Shown here piece by piece: positions 17,059 through 26,321 of a stretch of DNA of 64,000 bases. Positions within the stretch are counted from its first letter, which is position 1. The number at the start of each line of letters is the position of its first letter. The stretch is from Enterocloster aldenensis (lineage in GTDB: Bacteria > Bacillota > Clostridia > Lachnospirales > Lachnospiraceae), in contig NZ_QVEX01000006.1 in NCBI RefSeq assembly GCF_003434055.1, positions 289,632 through 353,631 of the forward strand. Reading direction: 5' to 3'. The notes beneath the pieces were generated by a model. It had not been told where the DNA came from. It did not search any database and was given only the letters and a program-made list of their open reading frames with translations. The translations under genes were made by a program, and so were the position numbers.

Positions 17059-17072
17059 CGAACATCTGTTCT
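17059..17072. promoter_or_regulatory. LexA (DinR) box, distal
   Basis: Read on the minus strand, AGAACAGATGTTCG matches the LexA consensus at 13 of 14 positions. It lies ten bases upstream of the -35 box, so LexA bound at both sites would straddle the promoter. Confidence 0.75.
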
Positions 17073-17086
17073 TTTTATCCTTATAC

Positions 17087-17124
17087 ATAAAAACCTGGGG
17101 CCGGATTCATCCTCCGGCCCCAGG
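17087..17124 (-). terminator. galE terminator
   Basis: CCTGGGGCCGGA (17094-17105) and TCCGGCCCCAGG (17113-17124) form a 12-bp perfect stem with a seven-base loop, followed on the minus strand by TTTTTAT. Confidence 0.9.
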
Positions 17125-17146
17125 CCATCCTGTTTCATGTATTGAA

Positions 17147-18163
17147 TTAGTCCCTGTATCCATCCGGGTTCATGGACTGCCATTTCCAGGAATCAGCGCA
17201 CATTTCCTCAATTCCCTTTTCAGCAACCCAGCCCAGTTCCTTCTTTGCCTTAGCGGAATCAGAGTAGCATACGGCCACATCCCCGTCCCTGCGCGGCTTG
17301 ATTTCATACTTCAGTGTCTTACCGCAGGCTTTCTCATATGCATGAAGCACATCCAGGACGCTGTATCCAACGCCTGTGCCCAGGTTATAGATGCTGACCC
17401 CTTCCTTGTCGGTAAGCTTCTTCACAGCCTTGACATGTCCCTTTGCCAGGTCAACCACATGGATGTAGTCACGCACGCCGGTGCCGTCCGGGGTATCATA
17501 ATCATTACCGAATACGTTGAGATATTCAAGCTTTCCAACAGCCACCTGTGCAATATAAGGAACCAGGTTGTTGGGGATTCCCTTGGGATCTTCTCCAATC
17601 AGGCCGCTTTCATGGGCACCGATGGGATTGAAGTAACGCAGAAGCACCACATTCCACTCATCATCCGCCGTATGTAAATCCGTAAGGATCTGCTCCAGCA
17701 TACCTTTGGTACGTCCGTATGGATTGGTAATCTCACCCTTGGGGCAGTGCTCGGTGATGGGGATCTCAGCCGGGTCGCCGTACACGGTTGCGGAGGAACT
17801 GAACACAATATCCTTTACCCCATGCTTCCTCATCTCATCACAGAGAATCAGGGTTCCCGTTATATTATTATGGTAGTATTCAAGAGGCTTATGCACGGAC
17901 TCGCCCACTGCCTTAAGTCCTGCAAAATGTATGACAGATTCTATTGTTTCCTTATCGAACACGTCCTTAAGCGCAGGCTGGTCTAACAGGTCCACCTCAT
18001 AGAATTTAACCTTCTTACCTGTAATCTGCTCCACCCTCTGAAGCGCCTTCTCACTGGAATTGTAAAGGTTGTCTACTACTACTACATCATAACCTGCATT
18101 TAACAGTTCCACACAGGTGTGGCTTCCGATATAACCGGCGCCTCCAGTTACTAAAATCGCCAT
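17147..18163 (-). CDS. galE: UDP-glucose 4-epimerase
   Basis: 338 residues, the standard length. It interconverts UDP-glucose and UDP-galactose, and acts in the Leloir pathway and in supplying sugars for envelope polymers. The NAD-binding motif is GGAGYIGSH (about residues 7-15), the catalytic SSS/T and YxxxK are in [10 protein letters not shown] and [12 protein letters not shown], and [16 protein letters not shown] and [14 protein letters not shown] are typical. ATG at 18163 follows AAGGAGG. It is monocistronic by its surroundings: the gene before ends in a hairpin and it has its own terminator. Confidence 0.97.
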   Translation of the reverse strand: MAILVTGGAGYIGSHTCVELLNAGYDVVVVDNLYNSSEKALQRVEQITGKKVKFYEVDLLDQPALKDVFDKETIESVIHFAGLKAVGESVHKPLEYYHNNITGTLILCDEMRKHGVKDIVFSSSATVYGDPAEIPITEHCPKGEITNPYGRTKGMLEQILTDLHTADDEWNVVLLRYFNPIGAHESGLIGEDPKGIPNNLVPYIAQVAVGKLEYLNVFGNDYDTPDGTGVRDYIHVVDLAKGHVKAVKKLTDKEGVSIYNLGTGVGYSVLDVLHAYEKACGKTLKYEIKPRRDGDVAVCYSDSAKAKKELGWVAEKGIEEMCADSWKWQSMNPDGYRD

Positions 18164-18197
18164 TGTTTTTCCTCCTTCATCAACACTTGGTTACCGC

Positions 18198-18235
18198 AAG
18201 AAAGGCAGAACAGGTATGAAACCGCCGGTCCTGCC
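18198..18235 (-). terminator. Terminator after the GH3 gene
   Basis: On the minus strand, GGCAGGACCGG and CCTGTTCTGCC form an 11-base stem with one mismatch and one G-U pair, followed by TTTCTT. It lies between the hexosaminidase stop and galE. Confidence 0.65.
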
Positions 18236-18294
18236 TGCTATGAATAGTATAAAGGCAATGCTTCGATAAAACAATGCACAATTCTTCTATCTTT

Positions 18295-19668
18295 TTATAA
18301 TATTTTTCGAATTTCAGCTTTCAGTGTTAAAATGCGCAGGACCGAAGCATCCAGACGTTCCAGCGGTATTTCCCCATTCCCGGCCCCTTCTACCACAGCT
18401 TCATAGGCAGCCGGAAAGTCCGCAGGCATCAGGAGCATGTCCACACCGGCCTTCAGCGCCATGACTGCTGCCTGCCCGGAAGGATAGTGGTCCTCAATGG
18501 CCCCCATGTTTAATGCGTCCGTGATGATGATGCCTTCATACCCCATCCTGTCCCTGAGATATTCCTGGATTACCTGGACGGAAAGGGAACAGGGAAGATC
18601 CCCGCCCGTGATTTCAGGCAGCGATATATGGCCCGCCATGATAAAAGGCACCTGATTCCCCACCATGGCATAAAATGGTTTCAACTCAGACTCCTCAAGT
18701 TCTTCCCATGTTTTATCTGTATAGGCAAACCCTTCATGGCTGTCCCCCTTTGTGGCTCCATGTCCAGGAAAATGCTTTGGCGCCCCATAGACGCCATGTT
18801 CCCAAAGTCCCTTAAGGTATGCCAGGGACATTTCCGATACCAGCTGTGGATCCGAACCAAAGGAGCGCCTCTTTACCACTGTGTTGTCCGGATTGGTCAG
18901 GACATCCGCATCCGGTGCGAAATCCAGGTTCACCCCGTATTCATGCAGGTATGCCCCTATGGTACTGCCCGCCTCATACGCCTGGCTGCTGTCCCCGGAT
19001 GCGCCGATTACGGCCATGGGCGGCACCTGCTTTACCTGAAAGCCGCCATGGTTCCCAATCCTGGCAATATCCCCGCCCTCTTCATCCATGGAAAGGAACA
19101 GCGGTATCCCAATCTCCTCCATGGCCATCTTCTGGGTATCTCCGGTCATTGTCCTTAACTGGTCAGCATCCTCCAGATGATTGGAAAAATAGATAAGGCC
19201 GCCTACCGGATACTTCCTCAGCGCTTCCCTGGTAACCTCCCCGGCCCGTGTAACCTGGCTGCAGCCTGTAAGCTGTTCCGGCGTGATGATGAATAGCTGC
19301 GCCGCTTTTTCTTCCAGTGACATGGCCTCCAGCTGTTTCCTGGCCCATTCCTCCTGGCTGTTTACTCCATCTTTTCCTGTATATCCCCCAGCTTCCATCC
19401 CATCACCACCGCCGTCAATGTCATATCCCACGGGGTCCGTCCCATCGCCCCCGCCTTCCGTGTCATTTTCCCTTCCCTGCATCTCATCAGTCCGGGTTCC
19501 CATTCCATTCATCCCGGCTTCCGGTCCGCGGCTTCCATTGCCCATGCCTGGCAGCGGGCCTGCAAAGCAAAGGATTGCCGCAAGCAGCAATGTAACCGCA
19601 CACACTCCTGCCAGACAGCCAAACCATACTTTTCTGTTGTCTTTTCTTCCGGAACTCCCTTTTTCCAT
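18295..19668 (-). CDS. Membrane-anchored GH3 beta-N-acetylhexosaminidase (NagZ-like)
   Basis: About 457 residues. A basic N-terminus leads into a hydrophobic anchor (VWFGCLAGVCAVTLLLAAIL), then a Gly/Asp/Met-rich spacer of about 60 residues, then the GH3 barrel. The NagZ signature KHFPGHGATKGDSHEG supplies the Asp/His pair, and SLDEEGGDIARI, LDFAPDADV and IITDALNMGAI are GH3 hallmarks. The role is probably release of N-acetylglucosamine from peptidoglycan fragments outside the membrane. Start at 19668 is chosen because AAGGAG lies about ten bases upstream; an in-frame ATG at 19701 has a weaker site. The only oddity is the long Gly-rich linker with GGGDGTDP and GGGDGMEA repeats. Confidence 0.88.
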   Translation of the reverse strand: MEKGSSGRKDNRKVWFGCLAGVCAVTLLLAAILCFAGPLPGMGNGSRGPEAGMNGMGTRTDEMQGRENDTEGGGDGTDPVGYDIDGGGDGMEAGGYTGKDGVNSQEEWARKQLEAMSLEEKAAQLFIITPEQLTGCSQVTRAGEVTREALRKYPVGGLIYFSNHLEDADQLRTMTGDTQKMAMEEIGIPLFLSMDEEGGDIARIGNHGGFQVKQVPPMAVIGASGDSSQAYEAGSTIGAYLHEYGVNLDFAPDADVLTNPDNTVVKRRSFGSDPQLVSEMSLAYLKGLWEHGVYGAPKHFPGHGATKGDSHEGFAYTDKTWEELEESELKPFYAMVGNQVPFIMAGHISLPEITGGDLPCSLSVQVIQEYLRDRMGYEGIIITDALNMGAIEDHYPSGQAAVMALKAGVDMLLMPADFPAAYEAVVEGAGNGEIPLERLDASVLRILTLKAEIRKIL

Positions 19669-19770
19669 GACCCCCATGTCTCCTTCTGCCTTCTTAATCA
19701 TGATACCGGCTTTCTATAGTATAAATGATTCAGCCCCATGTGGTAAAGGGGGGGTCCACAGCAAAAAACC

Positions 19771-19807
19771 ACAAAAACAGCATCGGAACCATAATCAGTC
19801 CCGATGC
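19771..19807 (-). terminator. sigK terminator
   Basis: On the minus strand GCATCGGGAC and GTTCCGATGC form a ten-base stem (one G-U pair) with an eight-base loop, followed by TGTTTTTGTGG. Confidence 0.85.
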
Positions 19808-19829
19808 CCCGTATTTCCCATCTTTTCTC

Positions 19830-20459
19830 TTATCCGTGTCTTGAAAATTCCGCCCGTATCTTCTCAATTGCCTTCTTCTCGATGCGGCTCACATAGGAGC
19901 GGGAAATGCCCAGATTGCCCGCAATCTCCCGCTGGGTATGTTCCTTTCCCCTGTACAGCCCGTAACGCATTCCCAAGACGGTCTTTTCTGTCTCCGTCAG
20001 ACAGGCTTCAAAGGCCTCGTACAGTTCTTTCACATCCTGCTTCAGTATCATTGTATCCAAAGTTTCTTTATTGTCCATCTCAATGACATCTACCAGGCTT
20101 ACGGTCTCGCCGTCCTTGTCTACCCCGATGGGCTCAAAAAGAGACACTTCTTTGGAGAATTTCTTGCTGGCACGAAGGAGCATCAGTATTTCATTTTCCA
20201 CGCATCTGGCTGCATAGGTGGCCAGTCGCGATCCTTTATCGGCATTAAACGTATTCACGGCCTTGATAAGGCCGATGGTCCCAACAGACAGCAGGTCCTC
20301 CATATCATAATCAGAGCCCTGGTACTTCTTTACCACATGGGCTACCAGACGCATATTATGCTCAATCAGCATATCCCTTGCTGACTGGTCGCCCTCTTTG
20401 CAGCGCTCCAGATACTCTTTTTCCTCTCCTGCTGATAATGGTTTTGGAAAAGTCTTCAA
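19830..20459 (-). CDS. sigK: Sporulation sigma factor SigK-type, no pro-sequence
   Basis: 209 residues. Region 2 has DMLIEHNMRLVAHVVKKYQG, DMEDLLSVGTIGLIKAVNTF and RLATYAARCVENEILMLLRA; region 4 has TETEKTVLGMRYGL and TQREIAGNLGISRSYVSRIE. The FPKPLS-EE start and ARCVENEILM text match SigK rather than SigE, SigF or SigG. SigK drives late mother-cell genes. The only usable start is TTG at 20459, with GGGTGG a few bases before; a TAA stop lies eight codons upstream in frame, so there is no room for the 20-residue pro-sequence known from Bacillus SigK. The gene is uninterrupted (no skin element). A CATAGAAT sequence upstream resembles a SigE -10 box. Confidence 0.88.
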   Translation of the reverse strand: MKTFPKPLSAGEEKEYLERCKEGDQSARDMLIEHNMRLVAHVVKKYQGSDYDMEDLLSVGTIGLIKAVNTFNADKGSRLATYAARCVENEILMLLRASKKFSKEVSLFEPIGVDKDGETVSLVDVIEMDNKETLDTMILKQDVKELYEAFEACLTETEKTVLGMRYGLYRGKEHTQREIAGNLGISRSYVSRIEKKAIEKIRAEFSRHG

Positions 20460-20542
20460 AGAAAGCCACCCTGCACATTCTTAATTTCATTCTATGCGAG
20501 GGCAGCTTGCCAAGTGCTTTTACAATTTTTTCGGGGCTTATA

Positions 20543-22402
20543 CTATTTTACGACAAACATGTCTTTATACTTTTTACGGTCCAGACTATGGTTGTACACC
20601 AGCATTTCATAGTCCAGGACCATGTCCTGGTACGGGCAGCGCTCCGATTCTGCCTTGGGCCAGTAATAATAATTTCCTTCCCTGTCATAACAGCCAAGGA
20701 AATGCACCACGGGCAGGACTTCCTCCAGCTGGAGAAGAAAACGGTTATATGGCGTCATGGCCAGGTTTGCCCTTTTCAATACCTCCGTGGAAAGGTAGAC
20801 AGCCCCCAGTTTTCCCATGTCCTCAGATGGCATGTCATAGTTGGTCCAGATAATAAAAGGCGTCTCATACCACATCAGACGGTCCTGGACCGGCACCTGG
20901 CTGCTGGGCATGCCTGCGATGGCATCATAGAACTCATCCTCCACACTGGGCTGATGGTCGCCAAACATGACAATCATGGTGGGTTCGTCCACCTGTGAAA
21001 AATAGTCCAGCAGGTACCGGAATGCCTCGTCTGATTTTTTCATCAGGGAAAGATACTGGTCTGTCTTGGGGTATTGGCCCTCATATTGGCCGGTAAGCCA
21101 TACCTCCTGTTCAAAATTATCATATTCCCCCTCATAGCCCCCATGGTTCTGCATGGTCACATTGAAGATAAACAGCCTGTCTTCCGGTGATTCCTTGCTT
21201 TCCACCACGTCAATCAGCCTGTCATAATCAGCCTTGTCGCTGACATAGCTGCGCAGCTGTTCACTTTCCTCATAAAATTCCTCATCCATGAATTCATCAA
21301 ATCCCATGTTCCGGTAGCACTCCACACGGTTCCAGTTCTCCCCCGGATAAGGATGCATGGCAACCGCGGCATACCCCTGGGCCTTCAATGTGCTTACCAG
21401 GGAATAGGTATCCGGCTTTACATTGAATTGGTATGCAATGGAGTTGGCAGGCAGAAGCGCCATGGAATCCCCTGTAAGGAACTCGTACTCCGAATTGCTT
21501 GTCATGGAACCGAACACAGGCACGGTCAGGCTGCCCTTTACCACATTTTCCTTAAGGCTGTTGATGAATGGGAAATACTCCACATTGGTGGTAAAATCCC
21601 CGGCAGCCCTAAGGTCAGACAGACTCTCATTCATGATACAGATCAGGTTCACAGGTGTAATGTCGCCGCTGCCGTCCGTCTGTACATTATCCAGGGATGC
21701 CAGCTGCAGCTGCCCTTCCTCCTCCAGCCTGCCGTAAATCTCCTTCAGCCGCCCGGTGCCGTAGCCATGAGGCGGCTTCTTAACCACATACTGCATGGAG
21801 ACAGCCGTGGACAGCACATATCCATATTCCTTATATGTGTCATTGACCTCCCACATGTTGATGCCCCATCCCTGCCCCGGCACCAGGGAAATAAAAAACC
21901 ATGCCGCAAAACCGCCTGTCAACGCCGCCACCGCGCTGCCCGCCGCCAGACGCTGCCTCCATCCCCTGAGCCGGAACGGTGCAAACCACAGACCTGCGTT
22001 CATCAGCACGACTGCCAGGCAGGCCACCTTCATTTCATGTGAAATCACGAAGGCATAATTCCCAGCCACCGTGGCCGCTGTCTTAAAAGCCATCACATCC
22101 CAGAGCATGATGGGCCTTCCCCTGAACCCGACCACAAATGCCTCTGCCATGGATATGATGAGCAGCGCCACGGAAACAACGGGCACGGCTGCACGGCTGG
22201 TCCCGCTGACAGCAAAGACAGCAAGATAAAGCACATAAATCCATGCAATGTTCCACACCGCCATATCACCAGGAACCGTGGCCAGATTACCCGTTACATA
22301 TTCAAACAGGACATACGATACACAGGGTACCAGTATGAGGCACACGGTTCCAAACACATTCCATATGATTTTTATTGATTGTTGCAGCTTTTCCTTTGTC
22401 AC
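20543..22402 (-). CDS. LTA-synthase family sulfatase-like membrane protein
   Basis: 619 residues. The N-terminal part has about five membrane helices (roughly residues 10-170), followed by an extracellular alkaline-phosphatase/sulfatase fold. Family residues are the metal-binding NLICIMNESLSDL start, the nucleophile threonine in FGSMTSNSEYEF, the histidine strand AAVAMHPYPGENWNR, and FGDHQPSVEDEF near the end. Relatives transfer glycerol-phosphate to build lipoteichoic acid or modify other polymers; the exact acceptor cannot be read. The start is GTG at 22402 with AGAGGG upstream. A promoter lies at 22535-22563. Confidence 0.9.
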   Translation of the reverse strand: MTKEKLQQSIKIIWNVFGTVCLILVPCVSYVLFEYVTGNLATVPGDMAVWNIAWIYVLYLAVFAVSGTSRAAVPVVSVALLIISMAEAFVVGFRGRPIMLWDVMAFKTAATVAGNYAFVISHEMKVACLAVVLMNAGLWFAPFRLRGWRQRLAAGSAVAALTGGFAAWFFISLVPGQGWGINMWEVNDTYKEYGYVLSTAVSMQYVVKKPPHGYGTGRLKEIYGRLEEEGQLQLASLDNVQTDGSGDITPVNLICIMNESLSDLRAAGDFTTNVEYFPFINSLKENVVKGSLTVPVFGSMTSNSEYEFLTGDSMALLPANSIAYQFNVKPDTYSLVSTLKAQGYAAVAMHPYPGENWNRVECYRNMGFDEFMDEEFYEESEQLRSYVSDKADYDRLIDVVESKESPEDRLFIFNVTMQNHGGYEGEYDNFEQEVWLTGQYEGQYPKTDQYLSLMKKSDEAFRYLLDYFSQVDEPTMIVMFGDHQPSVEDEFYDAIAGMPSSQVPVQDRLMWYETPFIIWTNYDMPSEDMGKLGAVYLSTEVLKRANLAMTPYNRFLLQLEEVLPVVHFLGCYDREGNYYYWPKAESERCPYQDMVLDYEMLVYNHSLDRKKYKDMFVVK

Positions 22403-22534
22403 CGATATTGTCCCTCTGCAGCTTTTGCCTGATTTTCAAGGCGTTTTTATCCTGCTGCATTCCTCTCTGACTGCATTTTCCCGGCGCGGCCTTTCAGGCG
22501 CATCCCTTCCCGGCGCGGCTTCATTAACAAGCAT

Positions 22535-22563
22535 ATCCTAGCACAAACATTTTTCAGGTTCAA
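22535..22563 (-). promoter_or_regulatory. Promoter of the LTA-synthase-like gene
   Basis: TTGAAC (22558-22563) and TAGGAT (22535-22540), 17 bases apart on the minus strand. The leader between it and the GTG contains a direct repeat of GCCGCGCCGGGAA separated by 18 bases. The rest of the 270-base gap up to the MATE stop shows only a GC-rich imperfect hairpin. Confidence 0.5.
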
Positions 22564-22673
22564 GAGACAAATGCTTCCATAAAAGCGAGTTCACAAAAGC
22601 TTCACATTTACAGGACGGGCCGGACAGGCGGCCGGATGCCGACCATCTCCCGGGCGTCCTGACCATCCTGATG

Positions 22674-24011
22674 CTACAGCCGGATACAATACTTCCCGGT
22701 GACAATCCTCCGGTAAAAGATGACGGTCAGCACGGTAGCTGCAATCCATCCAAAGGGCCAGGCCATCCAGATTCCCATGCTGCCGAAGCGGCCGGTAAGG
22801 ATATTGGCCACAATGATGCGCAGGATTAAATCCGGCACCGTGGCCAGCACAAAGTATGCCATTGCCCCGGATCCCCTGATGATCCCATCCGTCATCAGCT
22901 TGATGCTTATCATGAAATACATGGGGCTCACAATGCGCAGGAAGTCCACGCCGGATTGGATTGCCTCCCCGCTCCCATTCCCCAGGAACAGTCCCATCAT
23001 CTGCCGGCTGAAGCCAAAATAAAGGACAAAAAACGGGATGGCCGCAAGGATGGACAGCCTGACGCCTGTCTTGAATCCAAGGGGCAGCCGCTCCTTTTTA
23101 CCGGCTCCCAGATTCTGGGCCGTGTAACTGGACAGGCATCCGCCCAGGGACATGAATGCATTGATTGCAAATGTGTTCAGTTTGATTGCGCCGGAATATC
23201 CCGCTATGACAGCGGATCCATAACGGTTCACGATTTCCTGGACAAACATGTTCCCAACAGACAGCACACTCTGCTGCATGATGCTGGGAACAGCAATGGC
23301 AGCAATCTGTGACAGCAGCAAAAGGTCAAAAAGCACCACCCTGCGGCTGGTCTTTATCCCCTTAAGCCTCAGGGACAGCGTCACAAGGGCCAGCCCGGCC
23401 GATATGCCCTGGGCAATGAAGGTGGCCCAGGCAACGCCTGCCACACCCCAGTGGAACTTTGCCACAAACCAGTAATCCAGCAGGATATTGCCAATGGACG
23501 AACCAATCAGGAAATAGAGGGGCGTCTTGGAGTCCCCCAAGGCCGTGAAGATTCCGGTACATACATTGTACAGGAACAGAAAGGTAAGGCCGAACACATA
23601 AATCTTAAGGTACAGCTCCCCATCGCCGAATATATTGGACGGGGTATGTATCAGACGCATCATGCTGCCGCAGTACACATATCCCAGCACGGTGAGGATT
23701 AAACTCATGAGACCGCAGGCAATGAATGCAGTGTAGACAGCGGATTTCATTTTCCCAATGTCCCTTGCGCCAAAAAGCCTGGATACCACCACGGACGCCC
23801 CCAGGTTGCTGCCCACTGCAAAGGCCATGAAAATCACCGTGATGGGATAGGACGCCCCTACGGCTGCCAGCGCATCCTCCCCGGCAAACCGCCCGGCTAT
23901 GCTGCTGTCCGCAATATTGTAAAGCTGCTGGAACATGACGCTTATAAACATGGGCAGCAAAAACCGCCACAATGTATGTTTAGGATGTCCCACTGTCAGA
24001 TCCGTTATCAT
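22674..24011 (-). CDS. MATE family efflux transporter
   Basis: 445 residues with the expected twelve membrane helices in two bundles. N-terminal MATE signatures are LWRFLLPMFISVMFQQLYNI, ADSSIAGRFAGEDALAAVGA and GSNLGASVVVSRLFGARD; the second half repeats the pattern (QNLGAGKKERL). It exports cationic drugs or metabolites using Na+ or H+. Start at 24011 (MITDLTVGHP) follows AGGAGATATG; an earlier ATG at 24032 has no site. It is distinct from the second MATE at 54372-55691. Confidence 0.93.
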   Translation of the reverse strand: MITDLTVGHPKHTLWRFLLPMFISVMFQQLYNIADSSIAGRFAGEDALAAVGASYPITVIFMAFAVGSNLGASVVVSRLFGARDIGKMKSAVYTAFIACGLMSLILTVLGYVYCGSMMRLIHTPSNIFGDGELYLKIYVFGLTFLFLYNVCTGIFTALGDSKTPLYFLIGSSIGNILLDYWFVAKFHWGVAGVAWATFIAQGISAGLALVTLSLRLKGIKTSRRVVLFDLLLLSQIAAIAVPSIMQQSVLSVGNMFVQEIVNRYGSAVIAGYSGAIKLNTFAINAFMSLGGCLSSYTAQNLGAGKKERLPLGFKTGVRLSILAAIPFFVLYFGFSRQMMGLFLGNGSGEAIQSGVDFLRIVSPMYFMISIKLMTDGIIRGSGAMAYFVLATVPDLILRIIVANILTGRFGSMGIWMAWPFGWIAATVLTVIFYRRIVTGKYCIRL

Positions 24012-24044
24012 ACAACATATCTCCTCATTCAAAATACTTGCTCC

Positions 24045-24073
24045 ATTATAACCCTGTGTATGAATGAAGGCAA
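24045..24073 (-). promoter_or_regulatory. Promoter of the MATE gene
   Basis: TTGCCT (24068-24073) and a perfect TATAAT (24045-24050) with a 17-base spacer on the minus strand, about 33 bases before the ATG. Confidence 0.65.
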
Positions 24074-24101
24074 CTGTTTTTATACATGGAAACAGACACG
24101 G

Positions 24102-24146
24102 AAAAAAGGCAGGAAGCCCTGGGGCTTATATCTTCCTGCCTTTTTC
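24102..24146 (-). terminator. purO-purH terminator
   Basis: AGGCAGGAAG (24107-24116) and CTTCCTGCCT (24132-24141) form a perfect ten-base stem flanked by A and T runs, so it can act in both directions. It follows purH on the minus strand. From 24147 to 24313 nothing else is visible. Confidence 0.85.
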
Positions 24147-24313
24147 TGTATACCTGTAAATCCCTGCGGACAATCCGGGCGTGCCTGAACATTCATTGCC
24201 GCCATCTGCCGCGTTGCCGTCAGTCAGCGGCGGACCTGCCCCGCTTTTCTCCTCCGCCTTGCCGGCTGACAGGATATCAAACACTGGCAGTACGGTTCCT
24301 GACCGGACGGAGA

Positions 24314-25492
24314 CTAATGGTGGAACAGCCTGATTCCTGTAAATGCCATGACCATGCCGTACTGGTTGCAGGTTTCGATTACCTGGTCATCCCGCACCGA
24401 GCCTCCTGGCTGGGCCACATACCGGACACCGCTTTTATAGGCCCTGTCAATATTATCCCCAAATGGGAAGAATGCATCCGAACCAAGGGACACGCCGGTC
24501 ATGGTATCCAGCCAGGCCCTCTTTTCCTCCCTGGTGAATACAGGAGGCTTTACTTTAAACGTCTTTTCCCATCTGCCGTCAGCCAGCACGTCCATGCAGT
24601 CCTCGCCGATATAGACATCAATTGCATTATCCCTGTCCGCGCGTCTGATGCCGTCCGCAAAGGGAAGGTCAAGGACCTGGGGCGCCTGACGCAGATACCA
24701 GTTGTCCGCCTTATTACCGGCCAGACGTGTACAGTGTACCCTGGACTGCTGTCCGGCTCCAATGCCGATGGCCTGCCCGTCTTTTACGTAGCAGACAGAG
24801 TTGGACTGGGTGTATTTAAGGGTAATCAATGAAATCATAAGGTCAGCCTTAGCCTGCTCCGTCAGCTCCCGTTTCTCCGTCACGATATCCTGAAGAAGCT
24901 CCTTATTAATCTCCAGGTTATTGTGGCCCTGCTCAAAGGTAACCCCGAATATCTGCTTGCGTTCAATGGCAGCCGGCTCATAATCCGGATCAATCTGGAT
25001 TACATTGTAATTGCCGTTCTTCTTGGATTTGAGGATTTCCAGGGCTTCCGGCTCATATCCGGGGGCAATGACGCCGTCCGACACCTCCCTCTTGATAATC
25101 CTGGCCGTGGAACTGTCACACACATCTGACAGGGAAATGAAATCACCAAAAGAGGACATACGGTCCGCTCCCCTTGCCCTTGCATAGGCGCTGGCCAGGG
25201 GGGACAGTTCCCCCATGTCGTCCACCCAGTATATTTTCTTCAGCACATCATCCAATGGCAGACCGACCGCGGCACCTGCCGGTGAAACATGTTTGAAGGA
25301 TGCAGCCGCGGGAAGCCCGGTTGCCTTCTTAAGTTCCTTCACCAGCTGCCAGCCGTTTAACGCGTCCATGAAATTGATATAACCCGGCCTGCCGCTGAGC
25401 ACGGTGATAGGCAGCTCCTTATCCCCTTCCATAAAGATTCTGGATGGTTTCTGATTGGGGTTGCAGCCATACTTCAGTTCCAGTTCTTTCAT
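24314..25492 (-). CDS. purH: Phosphoribosylaminoimidazolecarboxamide formyltransferase (AICARFT, stand-alone)
   Basis: 392 residues corresponding to the transformylase half of bifunctional PurH: ELKYGCNPNQKPSRIF, MDALNGWQLVKELKKATGLP, AAASFKHVSPAGAAVGLPL (the KH substrate pair), SGVRYVAQPGGSVRD and a final GIRLFHH. It formylates AICAR to FAICAR with 10-formyl-THF in purine synthesis. The cyclohydrolase half is missing; a separate PurO-type gene sits 17 bases upstream, so the pathway is complete by two proteins. ATG at 25492 has AGAGGG upstream. Controlled by the ZTP riboswitch of the operon. Confidence 0.95.
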   Translation of the reverse strand: MKELELKYGCNPNQKPSRIFMEGDKELPITVLSGRPGYINFMDALNGWQLVKELKKATGLPAAASFKHVSPAGAAVGLPLDDVLKKIYWVDDMGELSPLASAYARARGADRMSSFGDFISLSDVCDSSTARIIKREVSDGVIAPGYEPEALEILKSKKNGNYNVIQIDPDYEPAAIERKQIFGVTFEQGHNNLEINKELLQDIVTEKRELTEQAKADLMISLITLKYTQSNSVCYVKDGQAIGIGAGQQSRVHCTRLAGNKADNWYLRQAPQVLDLPFADGIRRADRDNAIDVYIGEDCMDVLADGRWEKTFKVKPPVFTREEKRAWLDTMTGVSLGSDAFFPFGDNIDRAYKSGVRYVAQPGGSVRDDQVIETCNQYGMVMAFTGIRLFHH

Positions 25493-25509
25493 AACAAATC
25501 CCTCTCTTT

Positions 25510-26223
25510 TCATTTGTTCTTATTGACAATCCTTGACTCATAGGTTCCTGACGCAATATCAATGAAGCGGACAAACAGGGATACCTTGTTGTCCTCATTC
25601 AGGCTGTTCCAGATCATATCCGTAAATTCGTCAATGGTCCCGGAAATGCCCACCAGCTTCGGTTCTCCCTCAAAGCTTGGAAGGGGGTTCCCGTCATGCA
25701 TATAGGTATGGATGAAACGTCCTTCCCCCGCAGACGGATTCTCATAGGCGTAGGTAAAACGCAGGCAGGAATCAGGACTTCCGTGATTGCTCTTTAAAAT
25801 GGACATGGCGTAATTATACCCGCTGTTTTCAATGTGCATGATACCGGAAATGCGCGGCGTGTAGTTGGGAGCATCCGGTTCAAACTCCCTGGACCTTAAG
25901 GACTGCTCAAAGGTCATCTGATGGTCCATTCCCTGGTAAACCGTGTCGGTCTGGTCGCCGTTGGTCACAATTGTCTTATTGCCAAGGACCCTCACAGGAG
26001 CATAGATAATAAGGCTGGGATCCTCCAGCTTTGCCGGGTCAAATGCCTGGGTGCGGATGGACTGTCCGTCCTCCACGAACACGCGGTTACGGCTGTTGGC
26101 GCTCCTGCCCATGATGAAATAGGCGGTCACTGCCTTGGTCCCATCCTCAGAACGTCCCATGACAATTCCGCGTCCGGGATATGCATTGTTTTTCAATTCC
26201 TGCTCCAGCGACATCTGCTTCAT
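25510..26223 (-). CDS. purO: IMP cyclohydrolase, PurO-like
   Basis: 237 residues of the archaeal-type IMP_cyclohyd family (PF07826). Segments are NNAYPGRGIVMGRSEDGTKA, AYFIMGRSANSRNRVF, APNYTPRISGIMHIENSGYN and FIHTYMHDGNPLPSFEGEP. It closes FAICAR to IMP, the last step of purine synthesis. ATG at 26223 has GGAGG about six bases before; the long upstream extension of the frame runs into the riboswitch and is not coding. It is first in the operon with purH. Confidence 0.92.
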   Translation of the reverse strand: MKQMSLEQELKNNAYPGRGIVMGRSEDGTKAVTAYFIMGRSANSRNRVFVEDGQSIRTQAFDPAKLEDPSLIIYAPVRVLGNKTIVTNGDQTDTVYQGMDHQMTFEQSLRSREFEPDAPNYTPRISGIMHIENSGYNYAMSILKSNHGSPDSCLRFTYAYENPSAGEGRFIHTYMHDGNPLPSFEGEPKLVGISGTIDEFTDMIWNSLNEDNKVSLFVRFIDIASGTYESRIVNKNK

Positions 26224-26265
26224 AGTGTTTCCTCCATTTGCTGTGATTGTTGTCCATGTAAACAT

Positions 26266-26321
26266 AAAAAGGGGCCGGCCCGCCGGACACGCAAAAAACA
26301 CGCGTGCCCAGGCGGTCGGCC
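26266..26321 (-). terminator. Riboswitch terminator upstream of purO
   Basis: A long hairpin starts with the GGCCGACCGCC of the aptamer, continues through the perfectly paired GGGCACGC/GCGTGTCC inner stem and closes with GGCGGGCCGGCC, followed by a T5 run (26266-26270). It is mutually exclusive with the folded ZTP aptamer. Confidence 0.8.

Noticed and set aside
20460..20542. Pro-sequence or skin element for sigK
   Set aside because: A TAA stop lies in frame eight codons before the start, and the sigK frame is continuous.
22590..22672. Terminator hairpin after the MATE gene
   Set aside because: AGGACG/CGTCCT can pair over a long GC-rich loop, but no T run follows on the minus strand.
26224..26301. 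N-terminal extension of PurO
   Set aside because: It overlaps the riboswitch terminator; the ATG at 26223 has GGAGG directly upstream.
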